DNA from: Termitomyces sp. T153
Taxonomy: Eukaryota; Basidiomycota; Agaricomycetes; Agaricales; Lyophyllaceae
Assembly (NCBI GenBank): GCA_018296165.2
Contig: JACKQL020000022.1
Coordinates: 682,001-746,000, forward strand
Length of the DNA: 64,000 bases
Reading direction: 5' to 3'
Position numbers and translations under genes: made by a program. Of the stretch, positions 32,500-43,118 are shown piece by piece (the first letter of the stretch is position 1; every line of letters begins with the position of its first letter). The notes under the pieces are model-generated. The model was given only the letters and a program-made list of their open reading frames with translations, was not told the origin of the DNA and made no database searches.

Positions 32500-33715
32500 C
32501 GTGCCCCCCAAGTTCCTCCTCCACTCAGCAATTCCTCTAATCCATCAATCCAAATGTGTTGTTTGCCACAAATGGGATGGAGAAAAATATAGCCGAGCCA
32601 ATGGTAACTTCACACAGTGGACTGAGAAGCTCAAGGATGCTGCAATCCTCAATGGCATCTATGCATACATCTTTGACCCCACCTTCCAGTGCCCTGACCA
32701 AGACATGGAGCCTCTAGCCCACTCCAATTGGGTTCAGAATGATTGTCTTGCAATTACCTTTATGAGATCAGCTTTGAACAAAGTTGAGCATTGTGACCTA
32801 TTCATGGACAAGGGTGCCCTGCCCACCACTGCTTCAAGGACCTGAAGACCTGCACACAGTGGGAGGGACCCATCAAGCAGATTGCCCTCCTGCAGGAAGC
32901 CTTGTCTACCTACTGTTCCCAATCTAAATCCTTACTAGTCATGGCAAGTTGGATCACAGACATCATTAGACAAGCCTTTGACATTGGCAAGATCAACATG
33001 GATCTCTTCACCTGCATTATGCTTCTTAACAGCCTCAACAACCCATCATTTGAGGCACTCCAGAACTTGGTCTCCACCCTCCTCAGCAAGAGCACAAAAG
33101 CTTTGCCATGCATGCCAGCAGATATTTGATTGCTAATAGAAAATGCCCAAAATATCATCAAGTCCAAAGCAGCCAACACTTCCCATGCCACAGCACTTAC
33201 TGCAAAAGGGGGGAACAAGTCTTGCAACACTGACTTACCTGGTCACAATCATGGTCCAGGTTCAGCATGCTGTGAAAACTGCAATTCACATGGAAGACCA
33301 TGTCAAGGTCACACAAAACTGTTTTGCATGCAGAAGGGCGGAGGCATGGCTGGGAAATCAGTGGCTGATGCACAAGCAGCACAAAGAGCCTCAAAAAGGA
33401 AACCAGATACCTCCTCAACTAACAGCTCCACTCAGGCAAAATCCTTCATTGCTGTCACTGGACTCAATGGGAAGCTATAGTATGTCAATCTCTCCAATCT
33501 CAGTCAGCTCCCTGCACCACTTGAAACTGCAGCACTTGCAGGCATGGCCACCAGTCAGGAGTTCACCTCATTACCTAACCACTCCACTGAATACTGGGAA
33601 CATGCTGGCTTCATGGCACTTGATGAACTACAAACAACTGTGAATTGGGACAAGTACACTCAACCAACCACAGAGCACATCCTTGCAGCAGACATTTCTC
33701 CAACCCATCAGATGA
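32500..33715 (+). pseudogene. Copia-1 gag
   Basis: An open frame at 32501-32845 reads YSRANGNFTQWTEKLKDAAI, LNGIYAYIFD and DCLAITFMRSALNKVEHCDL, similar to a Ty1/Copia-type capsid N-terminus. The frame shifts near 32845, then 32902-33129 continues with DIIRQAFDIGKINMDLF and a helical end. A Cys/His-rich segment, CENCNSHGRPCQGHTKLFC followed by GGGMAGK, lies near 33275-33360 in the position of the zinc knuckle. The frame is broken at two or three places. Confidence 0.75.
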
Positions 33716-33729
33716 AATGAGAACCCCTT

Positions 33730-35300
33730 ATGTCCATAAACTTCATCCCTTTCCTCATTGATTCTGGGGCCACAGTACACATATCTCCTCACCATGATGA
33801 TTTCCTCACCCTATGCCCCATTCCACCAAGAAATGTCAAAGAACTCAGAGGATCATTGGTTGCCATGATTGGCATAGGCAACATTCATCTGCATGTTGCA
33901 AAGAGTGCAAACATTGTCTTGGAAGATGCACTCTACATCCCAAATGCAACTGTTCACCTTGTGTCAGTCAGCTCCCTCGCCATCCACTCAGGACCTGATT
34001 CACTCTTTGATAATGTATCCATAAAAATCATCAAAAGATCTACTCAAGCCATTGTTGCAGAAGATCCACTCATCCCCAACCAACACCTATACTTGTTAAA
34101 CCTGAGCTCTGCACTCACTGAACATTGCACCTTTGCCACACACCATGCCACCAATCTAGAAACCTGGCACTGCCACCTAGGACATGCTAACTACCAGACA
34201 GTCATGAATATGGCTAAATCTGGCATGGTCCCAGGTATGCCGTCTACCTTCACCTTGAAACCTCACAAGTGTGACTCATGCATTTTTGGGAAACAGATCC
34301 AGAATGCAGTCCCTAAGGTGCAGGAAGAAGGGTGGAGGGCAATGCAGAAACTAGAAATTGTGTGGGTGGATTTGACAGGGCCACAGGCTGTCATATCTTG
34401 CAATGGTTATAGATATATAATGAACCTTATAGATGACTACATGAGTGAGAATTGGTCAATACTTCTGCAGAAAAAGGGGGACACTCTCACATACCTCAAG
34501 GCCTGGCAGACTGCATGGGAGAATGAAATCCAAGGAAAACTTGGCATGTATTGCATGGGGCATGATGAAGAACTTGAAGGTTACAAAATGGAGGCTTGGC
34601 TCCTATCACAAGGTTCAGAACAGCAGTTTGGGGCAGCATACACTTCAGCACATATTGGGCAAGTCAAGCACATGCATTGCACTCTCATGAGAAAGGCACA
34701 AGCAATGTGAATTGCTGCAGGCTGTCCACCAAACATGTGGGATGAGTTTTATCTGACCACATCACACCTGCATAAGCAGATGCTCACTAAGTCCCTGACA
34801 AACATAACTCCTCACAAAGCATGGACTGGATGTCACCCAGACTACTCATATCTGCACAGGATTGGCTGTAGGGCTTTTGTTCTAATCTTAGCAGAGCACA
34901 ATCCAAAAGTCTATGCCCAGTCAATCAAATGTGTCCTTGTGGGTTACACACAAAATTCCAAAGCCTATTGATGTTATGAGTGGAAGACTGGTAAAATCTA
35001 TGAGACATACCACATCAAATTCTATGAGAGCCATGAAGGCCATCCTCACCCTCCAACACCTGTTCCCCACAACATCACCACCAAAGAACAAAATGATTTT
35101 GAGCTCGCAGAAGTCAAATCAATTCCCATCATTGATGACAACCTTGTAACCACAGGAGGAGTGCCATGTGAAAACCTTGAGCTTGAGCAGCCACAGGCTG
35201 AAACACCTCCAATCCCTTCACTTTGCAGATCCAGCTGCATGTCAGTGCCAACTGTGAAAGCAGATCCCAACAACACACCTCAATTGTGAGTGCAAAGAGC
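33730..35300 (+). pseudogene. Copia-1 protease and integrase
   Basis: A 326-codon open frame (33730-34710) holds the aspartic protease active site LIDSGATVHIS, the GAG-pre-integrase HHCC domain (LETWHCHLGHANYQTVMNMA ... CDSCIFGKQ) and the integrase start WVDLTGPQAVI ... MNLIDDYMSENW. The frame stops at 34710 and continues with NMWDEFYLTTSHLHKQMLT, ITPHKAWTGCHPDYSYLHRI and YAQSIKCVLVGYTQNSKAY, the typical C-terminal end of a Copia integrase. In the core, the second Asp and Glu boxes look eroded (HDEELEGY and HIGQVKHMH regions). Confidence 0.87.
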
Positions 35301-35419
35301 TGTGCAGGAGTCAATTGAGGCAGGTGAGCATATACATGCACAACATCAAGAAACCTTGAGTACAATACACAAGGACAGAGATCAGGGACCAGGGACAGCC
35401 AATCACCAGTAACTGGGAG

Positions 35420-37010
35420 CTGTGGGCCACCAGGGACTGAAATTAAACAAATGCACTGTGCCAAACCTGTCAGACCTTGCCAACATTGCATTGATAGAAG
35501 ATATCAAATACCTCCTAGCTGCCACAGAAGAGCTTGGAAATGATCCCATTGCACCAGACTTGAATGATGAACCTAGAACATGGGCTGAGGCCAAGCAATT
35601 AGGGGACACAGTAAGATGGGAGGCTGTATATTGTGACAAACTCAACTCACTCCATGAAATGGGAGTCTATAAACTTGTCCCTTGATCTGCAGTTTTGGCT
35701 GGGCAAAAGGTCAGCATGGGCAATCCTGTATTTAAGATCAAGCATGACAAACATGGGAACACAACCCAGTCCAAGGTTAGACTCATCTTTAGAGAATACA
35801 AACAGGTTCATGGACACAACTATAGCAAAACAACCTCACCCACAGCATATATAGAATCATGGTGAATCCTACTCCACCTCATGGCTGTGAAGGGCTGGGA
35901 CACAACCCAGATTGATGTCAAGACAGCATTCTTATACAGTGTACTTCCAGAAGACAAAACTCAATACATGAAGCAGCTGGAAGGTTTTGAAGAGGAAGGA
36001 AAAGAGGACTGGATTTGGATGCTGATGAGAGGATTATATGAAATGAAGCAGGTGGGGTGGATCTGGAACAAGATGGTACATGAGAACATGGAGTCATGGA
36101 GATTTACATGATTGGCATGTGAATCTTGCATTTACCATAGATCTACTGACCAGGGCACACTCATAGCAGCACTCCACATTGATGATTTCCTCTCCATTGC
36201 AAGTAGCAGAGATGAGAACAAATGCTTCAAAGATCAAATGCATAAGTTCTGGACAATATCTGATCTGGGCTTGCCTCATTTTGTTGTTGGCATTGCCATG
36301 GAGTGGGACCATGCTAGTGGCATTGTCAAGCTGTCTCAAACAGCACTCATCAACAAAATCATATGACAGTTTGGTCAAGCAGACACCACACCAGTCTCTT
36401 TGCCAATGGATCCCAACTTGAGGCTACACAGAGTTGACAGGAAGAACCTATCCCAGGAAGAGCAACATACTCTAGAACACACCCCTTACCAACAACTGGT
36501 CAGTTGCTTACTGTATCTCACAATCTCAATGTGCCCAGATATTTCCTTTGGTGTTCAACAGCTCACCCAGTATCTGGACTCCTACACTACATCCCATTGG
36601 AATGCCATGATATGCCTAGTACAATACTTAAAGGGTATGCATGACTTACAGCTTCACCTCAGGGGCAAGGACACCAATATTGACCTCACTGGGTTCACAG
36701 ACTCAGACTGGGCCAGCTGCCCCAATACCAGATGGAGTGTCAGAGGGTATATATGGAATCTAGGTACTGGAGCAATCTCATGGGCAGTACAAAAACAGAG
36801 AACAGTCATGGCATTATCATGTGAAGCAGAATACATAGCAGCTTTCAAGTGTGCTCAGGAGTGCATCTGGCTCCAGGCACTGCTGAAAGATATCAGACAC
36901 AAAGCCAGCCTACTCAAATGCTCTGTGACAATGATTCAGCAATAGCACTGTCTGAAGGCCCCTTCTTCATGCATGAGTCAAATATGTTGATATCAAGTAT
37001 CACTTCCTTC
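35420..37010 (+). pseudogene. Copia-1 RT and RNase H
   Basis: RT begins with PRTWAEAKQLGDTVRWEAVY and ELNSLHEMGVYKLVP-like sequence, then VFKIKHDKHGN, WDTTQIDVKTAFLYSVLPED and GLYEMKQVGWIWNKMVHENM. The catalytic box is AALHIDDFLSIAS. An open frame at 36400-36945 covers the end of RT (MCPDISFGVQQLTQYLDSYT) and RNase H (TGFTDSDWASCPNTRWSVRG, WAVQKQRTVMALSCEAEYIA). Both RNase H acidic boxes (TDSDWA and EAEY) are intact. About four stops interrupt the whole region. Confidence 0.9.
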
Positions 37011-37203
37011 ATGAATGTGTCCAAACAAACAAATTAATCTTACACTGAGTCCCATCAAAAGAAAACACTGCTGATATATTTACTAAGGCACTCCCTAGTC
37101 CCACATTCCCACACCTGTGGCCTTGTCTTGGCCTGCAATAACAATTCCACATGTGAGGAGGAGCATCTATAATTGGGTTGTGATTGTCTGTGGTGAGGAG
37201 GAG

Positions 37204-37536
37204 TGTTGGACGGTCATAGACACATGCACACACCCACTGTGTCAGGCCAGGCACACTCTTCACAATATATCAGGCCCAGGCATTATTATTATCACATTGA
37301 GGACAAAGCACCATTGTATACTGTGCATATATATTTAGACTCTCCTAGATAGCACCCTCAGTCACTTCAACTGGACTGAGAGTGAGTAGTTTACACCTAC
37401 CATCTTACTGTACCATAGTATCAAACTTACATTGATCAAATAGGTACAGTCTAATACAGTTACTTCTACTAGACTGAGGTATCAAACTTACATTGATCAA
37501 ATAGATCTCACTCAGTTATACACCTGGATTCTAACA
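37204..37536 (+). repeat. Copia-1 3' LTR
   Basis: 333 bp, TGTTGGACGG to GGATTCTAACA, preceded by the purine tract at about 37193-37203 and followed by the TSD CTGTC. It lacks 12 bp present in the 5' copy near its middle. Confidence 0.93.
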
Positions 37537-37541
37537 CTGTC

Positions 37542-38102
37542 TCTGTCTGCATAAGAAGACCATATGGTCTTTCAGATGCCTTCAATTTGATACTCTTTTC
37601 ACTTTCAGATTTGAACATGAAGGCTGAATCAATGTGTAAGAGATTCCATTCCTGACCTGAAGATATGAAGAGTCAAGTGTAATCAGATCATTGATAAACA
37701 TCTGATGCATCCAATGTGGACATTGCACAACTTTGTGATCTTTTCAAGTTTGTTACACTGTCTGACCAATCCCAGGTAAGTACTGAGTCCATTGATTCAA
37801 CTGTGAGATTGGCTTCTATTTCTGGCAGGATAATTAATGGCCTTACAGACTACTCCTCAAGCCACATGCCTTGGCTCTGACCTAACATCAGCACAGACTG
37901 TAAGTTCCCCTTGTGCTCTTGTCTGAATTTTTACCTCCAATCTTGTCAGGCTTTTGTCACCCATTCAGATAGCCTCATGCCATCTTATGATATCTACTCC
38001 CACAATAGGCCCTTTTCCCTTGACATTACTATCCATTCTTCTCTGAGAAGACTCTTCTCAATGGTCCAGAATATCATCCAAAATTATTACAAAGCAAAAT
38101 AG
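37542..38102 (+). pseudogene. Host gene copy 1, 5' half, split by Gypsy E
   Basis: Homologous to 48780-49180. Shared text includes AACATCTGATGCATC.(A/G)ATGTG, CCCACAATAG(G/A)CC and AATATC(A/G)TCCAAAATTAT. The encoded piece reads MPSYDIYSHNRPFSLDITIH then MVQNIIQNYYKAK, against MPAYDRYPHNRPLALDGTIH and TVRNIVQNYDEAK in the intact paralogue. It ends in AAAATAG at the border of Gypsy E; the other half lies at 48043-48481. Nearly all CpG sites present in the paralogue are TG or CA here. This half lies in the CpG-depleted compartment. Confidence 0.8.
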
Positions 38103-38979
38103 TGATGTGAAATCTAAATTTGACAGTGACACTAAGTTACAAACTTTAGGCCAGATGTGTTGAACTTAGACTTTGCAAGAGTTTGGGGTTCTCAACTACT
38201 AGTTCTCACTGTAGAAGTAGAGCAAGTAATAGATTTATTGATTTTCTTTGCTCAATTTAAAATGGTTCTCAAATAAGAAAAGGGGCACAAATAGTTCATT
38301 ATACTATATATCCCAAAGCTAATCTTGCTCATAGGCCTAAACAATCCGCTCCCTGGGGATCACCAAGCCATGGCAAGGGTTTGCTTGTCTGACTGCTTGA
38401 CCTTTCTTCCCTCTTATACCACTCCTATCATGCATGGACCTTGTGATGGCATGCTTTATTTGTCATTGTCTGGTCATGTAGTTGGCCAATGGTTGGTCTG
38501 GTCATTGGGGTTCCATGTGGGCTGGGCTTGGCAGCTATGGTGCATCCTTTTCTCTTCTTTTCCTCTCCCACTTGTTTCCTCCTTCCAGCACATGAGCTCT
38601 TCTTCCTCGAGGGTGGCAAGGCGCAAGGCTCATGGTTACAATGAGCCAGTAAGGTGATTATTTTGCATGCTTCCTTACTGGACCAGGTGTTCCTGTGGTG
38701 AGCTTGGGCTAGTGCCCAATCTTGGCATTGGTAATTACACCAAGGTTCCTGACATTGTTTGTTCCTGGCCATAAAACTAGCTTTTTAGTCAAATCTTTCA
38801 TTGTTTTGTATTGGGAGTGATACTTTTTGAGGTGAGTACACATCTACCATTTTTGACATTTGCTTATTGGCTTACAGTTTTCAGCCTATTGTAAATATAT
38901 TGTATTTGTATTACAATATATTTGCTTTTTCAGACTTTTTCATTCCCTCTGGTTTTGTAGTTTTGAGACCATTGTATCA
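38103..38979 (-). repeat. Gypsy E 3' LTR, CpG-depleted copy
   Basis: 877 bp. Aligns with the LTR at 47167-48042 along its full length, but CG dinucleotides of the right copy are mostly TG or CA here (for example GCGATGGCGTGC on the right against GTGATGGCATGC here). The plus-strand end, GTATCA, is followed by CCTCCCCTACACC, the complement of the polypurine tract. Confidence 0.93.
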
Positions 38980-39257
38980 CCTCCCCTACACCAACTACTG
39001 ACTGCCCTCAGTCAGCTCAGTTACTCAGGTAAGTTTTGCCAAGCCTTGCCCTTGTACTAAAAAAAATTCTTTCTCTTTTTCTGCAGAAAAAAAAACTTTT
39101 CTAGCTCCATCTCTTCTATCTGACCCTTCTCTAGCCAGGTATAAAAAGCCTTCCCCCTTGTGGCTCTCCCCCCATAGCTCCCCCATTTAGTGTTGTTATC
39201 CCTACTGCTCCTCGCTGAGCCTCTAGACCTTTTGCACTGATCGCTCTTGCCTCTCCC
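38980..39257 (+). promoter_or_regulatory. Promoter/leader region of the antisense gene in Gypsy E
   Basis: Plus-strand TATAAAAAG at 39140-39148 lies 110-118 nt upstream of the ATG at 39258. A possible leader intron (GTAAGT at about 39028 to CTGCAG at 39086) lies upstream of the TATA box. The arrangement resembles a normal fungal polymerase II promoter and leader, pointing opposite to the element's own transcription. Predicted from sequence only. Confidence 0.4.
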
Positions 39258-40435
39258 ATGTTGACCAACCATTTTGCCAACCTCAAATGTGCTATAAAGC
39301 ATAACAGTCAACAGGTTATCATAGCTATTCTCCAGCTGCCCTTGTTTGCTTCTGCCATCATCGGCATTTGCAATACTGCTAAGGCTTTTTCAGGCTCAGA
39401 TGGCAACCATGCCCAGTACATTGGTATGACCTGTTTGGTAAGTCCGCCTTCCTCCATCACCTTCTTTCCTCATGCTTGTCTTAGCACTTTGCCGACAAAT
39501 CCAATTATCCCAGACTGTCAGAGCAGAAAGGGCTTGTGGATATGTTGTCCCAGATTCTTCCTTCACTCAACCACCTTTCTGCCAATGATGCCCCTGACAT
39601 CCAGCATTTCTTTTCATTTGCTGATGCACTCATCCTTATAGACAAGAAGCAGTGCAAGGAACAGCACAGACATGAGACACAGGAAGTTCATCCTGCTTCT
39701 TACTCTATTCTTTCTCTCATCTCTGACTTATTTTAGCAACAGTGCTCCCAGCATGAGGCTCATGACATGGAGATGCTTGGTTTGACCCTGCTTGCTCCTC
39801 CAAATGGAAGGCTAATGTAAGTTTGTCAGCTTCTCAAGTGGTGTTCCTCACCCATTACCTTGATCAATTAATGCTTCTCCTGCCCCATTTACAGGCAGAA
39901 CCTGAGGGCAAACCCAAACCAAAGAAGGTCAAGGTTACCCCCTCCTTAAGTGAGACCTCCTGACTGCTTCTTGCCTTGCTTCTCTTGACTCCTGCTTTTA
40001 GCTAGTTTCAAGCTTGGCAGTGATGCTGTGCTTGCTTTGCTGGGCCAGATCAATGTGGCCCTTGAAAATTGCCTTCTCAATGAGGACAACACAGCTCCAC
40101 TTGCCAAACTTCAAAAGCATTGTGAAGCCATTGACCTGGCCACCCAGCAACAACTGTATTCTCTCAACTTCAGTCTCCAGACTTTTTGCCATATCTCTAC
40201 ATGGCTCAAGCACCTGAACAAAGTCCTGGGCTCCTCTGAGATTGAGAAGACCAGTTTGCTTCTCAGCAATCTCCAAGTTTCTCCCAAGGTATGCCTTACT
40301 ACTCCATTATTCCCTCTTCTTCTTATTTACTCAGCCTTCCAGGCCCCCACTGATGATTCTGACATTGAGCTTACCAATTCTCCAGTGGACAGCCCTGAAA
40401 ATGCCATGGATCTATCATCAGTTACCCTGGTGTAA
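39258..40435 (+). pseudogene. Intron-containing antisense gene inside Gypsy E
   Basis: Between the end of pol (minus) and the 3' LTR, a plus-strand gene is recognisable by coding segments separated by classic short fungal introns. Likely introns are 39438-39513 (GTAAGT..CAG), 39686-39736 (GTTCAT..TTTTAG after a pyrimidine-rich run), 39817-39894 (GTAAGT..CAG), 39950-40001 (GTGAGA..TTTTAG) and 40289-40342 (GTATGC..CCAG). Coding parts include FANLKCAIKHNSQQVIIAIL, LSEQKGLVDMLSQILPSLNH, EGKPKPKKVKVT, LALLGQINVALENCLLNEDN and an acidic C-terminus PTDDSDIELTNSPVDSPENA ending in TAA at 40435. Phases agree at 39736, 40001 and 40342 but not at the first and third junctions, so either my boundaries are wrong there or the gene is decayed. 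I do not recognise the protein. Confidence 0.5.
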
Positions 40436-40773
40436 GCACCATCTCTGTCTCTGCCTTGCATAGCATAGCTGTACTCTTAGCTTAGCCCTAAAAATCCTCA
40501 TATCCTTGCAATTGATGTTATTAATCCTGAAAACATGTGAACTAAATAAGTTTTCTTTTACTTCTGCTGAGTAGAATCTTAATTTTTCATCAACTTTCTG
40601 GGGCTAATTTCTGGTTTTTCCATGTTGTGGTCTAGAGGCTCATGGAGCCTTATAGAACCAAATGACAGGTCTTGTATGGTATTTCCTGTAGGCTTTTGTA
40701 GTTCCTTCTTTAACTCTTCCAACTTTTCTGGAGTGATATCAACCCATTGCTCTAGGCTTTGGGATAGCTCCAA

Positions 40774-41960
40774 TCATCTCTGAGATTTGTAAGTGACTAC
40801 TCTAAAAGCAGCTACCCTGGTCTGCCAAACTGAACCATCCAGTTCTGCTACAATATAATTACCACCCCTGGTCTTAGTAATTACTACCATTGGACCATGG
40901 AAATGTGGAAGCATTTTAGCACTGTGTGAACTTTCTGTAATCATATTTTTGACCAAGTCCAAGTTCAAGGGTTTGAAATTGAAGTCTTTGATAGAGTTTT
41001 TATGTTCTTCTGCAAACTTCAAGGCCCATTGGAGTTTGTCTTTCCTGACTCTCTCTCTCATCTCCTCCACATGTTGGTGGTGTTTAGCTAAAGCCCTAGC
41101 ACAATAACCAATCAACTCTTCTGTAGATAATGGCCCTTCTGGTAATTCTATCAACCAGGTAGCCTCTACCAAGTCCAAAGGTAGAGTTGGATGAGCCCCA
41201 GTGACCATGAAGTATGGTGAACATCCAAATCTCTGCTGAATAGTAATGCAATCACTCCACATTACATGGGAGAAGAACCAAAACCATTTAGTGTGATCTT
41301 TACAAGCTTTGAATAAAGCTTGCCTGACATCCCAATGTGGTCTTTCAATTTTGCCATTAACTTGAGAATTATATGGAGAGATGGCAATGCCTCTGGTCCC
41401 ATATTTACTCTCTATCCAAGCTGTGACTTTCTTGAATTGTCCAGCATTGTCAGTGATGATCTCTGAAATGCAACCCCAGTGACAAATCACATCCTCAAAC
41501 AACCATTGACCAATTGTTTTATGGTTTTTCTTGTGCAGAGGTCTTCCTTCCATCCATGAAGACAATGCACACCTATCATGGACAATATATTTACAGCCAT
41601 TTGAAGCTGGAGTCATGTGCATGGTATCAATGTGGATTGTTTGGAAGATAGAGGAGGTATAGGTCACTGTGGGAGCTCTGTTTACAACTGTCTTCTGACA
41701 TATCTGACAGTTGTAACAAGTCCCAACATACCACTGCACATCTCCATCAATTCCTGGCCACCAAGATCATTCTTGTATCAACATTTTGGTTGCATAAGTC
41801 CCTCTATGCCCCAAGGCATCATGGGCTGATTTAAGCATGAACATTTGCCTATCAATATTAACTACTAGCTTATGCCTTGCCTCATGATTGCACTGTACAG
41901 CCTCCCCTTTTTATCAAAGAAGAACTGCCTTGCAAACCTCTTGAACTTGTCTGGGTCCCA
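40774..41960 (-). pseudogene. Gypsy E integrase, catalytic triad intact
   Basis: A 321-codon open frame (40774-41739) covers most of integrase. The zinc-binding domain starts upstream (HDALGHRGTYATKMLIQE, stop, WWPGIDGDVQWYV, then CYNCQICQK). The core has IHIDTMHMTPASNGCKYIVH (first Asp), EIITDNAGQFKKV (second Asp) and NSQVNGKIERPHWDVRQALF (Glu). It continues with FWFFSHVMWSDCITIQQRFG, CSPYFMVTGAHPTLPLDLVE and a C-terminal part with MITESSHSAKMLPHFHGPMV. The DDE residues are all present. One stop lies in the zinc-binding part. The segment from 41872 to 41960 belongs to the linker, and the solo LTR follows. Confidence 0.9.
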
Positions 41961-41971
41961 ACCCTGCAAAC

Positions 41972-43118
41972 TGTCACGACCCGTCCCCCAAAACCCCACA
42001 CATCATCCATCAACCCCCCAAACCCCCAAAAAAACCCCAACGCTCTGCCAAACTTCCGCCCATGCCCCGCGCCTACTTCGGCTAACTCTGATGCCTCCCC
42101 GGCTAACTCCAACGGCCCCCTGGCCAACTTCGGTGCCTGCCCCGCAGCCACTGACACTTACCCTGGGCCTCCCAAACCCCGAGAACCACCCCCGCTGTTC
42201 CCGATCTTTGCCACCCATCATCGACTCAACACCCTGGTTCCTCCGACCTATTCCGGAGTATCACGACAACCTCGGGGCAACCCGCGTTCTCCAATGATCC
42301 CATCAACGTATCAGCGTGGCACGATCCTTGATCACAACCGACACCTGCCCCCTCCATCGAGCTCCACCAAGCCCCGCCGCCACAGCCAACATACCCTGAA
42401 GTCCTCCGGTAGTCAGTATATAAGTCATCGAGTAGCTCTTCGTACTCTAGTCTTGATATTGCTTAACGTTACTTATGGTCTGATTGTTTTGTGTCTCATG
42501 TCTCGTTTTCTCATCTCAGTCTCCCGGTCTCATCTCAGTCTCCCGGTCTTATCTCAGTCTCCCGGTCTTGTCTCGTCTCCATTTTGTTATCGTTCTCGTT
42601 ATCGCTTCGTATCTCTATCCGAATCTACTCTTGTCCCATATCAACCCCATCCCATTTCGTCTGACGCTGTCTTGGTGACTCCGTCCAACCATTGTGCCCA
42701 AGTCTTCATCAACCTTAACGACCTCACGAACTCCGCGATTACGATTACGAACCCCAACACTCCTTTACCAGGTCCGAACCTTGCTCTTCGCTTGGTCCCA
42801 GACTCCATCAGCTCCAAATGATCTCCCATCAAAACCCGGCTCCGCTCCCATTGATCACACAGCCACCTAATCCTTCGCTTCTGCGAATCTCCTGTACGGC
42901 CTTCTGCCTGAACCCCGCCAAGACCGTCTCGTTTCCTCACAATCCGACTTCTCCGGACCTCCCCGGATCTGTCTGGATCACATCCCCCCAACTATCCGCA
43001 CAAGCCACCAGGGCCCGGAACATCTTCGAGTGTTCGGTTACCAGTGCAAGGGGATCACGCCTGCCTAGTAAGGACTTGCCCAGTGCAGCTGAGCCCCCGA
43101 GGTCAGCAGAACCTGACA
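41972..43118 (+). repeat. Young solo LTR of the A/B Gypsy family (1147 bp)
   Basis: Starts TGTCACGACCC and ends AACCTGACA, with perfect TSD CAAAC at 41967-41971 and 43119-43123. It aligns with the LTRs of A and B but keeps a high density of CpG sites where those have TG or CA. TATATAAG at 42417-42424 and AGTCTTGATATT at 42449-42460 are 32 nt apart. Three tandem copies of a TCATCTCAGTCTCCCGGTCT-type unit lie at about 42510-42575. Its CpG content shows that it inserted into an already CpG-poor E, probably recently, and then lost its internal region by LTR-LTR recombination. Confidence 0.95.

Larger units (their letters stand above)
31981..37536 (+). mobile_element. Near-complete Copia element (Copia-1)
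   Basis: LTRs of 345 bp (31981-32325) and 333 bp (37204-37536) start TGTTGGA and end CTAACA. The TSD CTGTC is at 31976-31980 and 37537-37541. A half-tRNA primer site follows the 5' LTR, and a purine tract GTGAGGAGGAG precedes the 3' LTR. Order: gag, protease, integrase, RT, RNase H (Ty1/Copia order). Only a modest number of stops interrupt the frame, so it is younger or better preserved than the Gypsy nest. The LTRs differ by one 12-bp deletion and scattered transitions. Confidence 0.94.

Noticed and set aside
38325..38772. Open frames on both strands at 38325-38772 and at 47434-47905, apparently a conserved gene pair
   Set aside because: The two regions are the LTRs of Gypsy E, so their similarity reflects the LTR pair and not a conserved gene. 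The frames hold no domain.
42003..42157. Overlapping open frames on both strands in the CpG-rich segment (for example 41877-42821 plus, 314 codons)
   Set aside because: They lie entirely in the solo LTR 41972-43118. LTRs of this family are Pro/Ser-rich in translation by composition alone, and no frame is kept in the LTRs of A or B.
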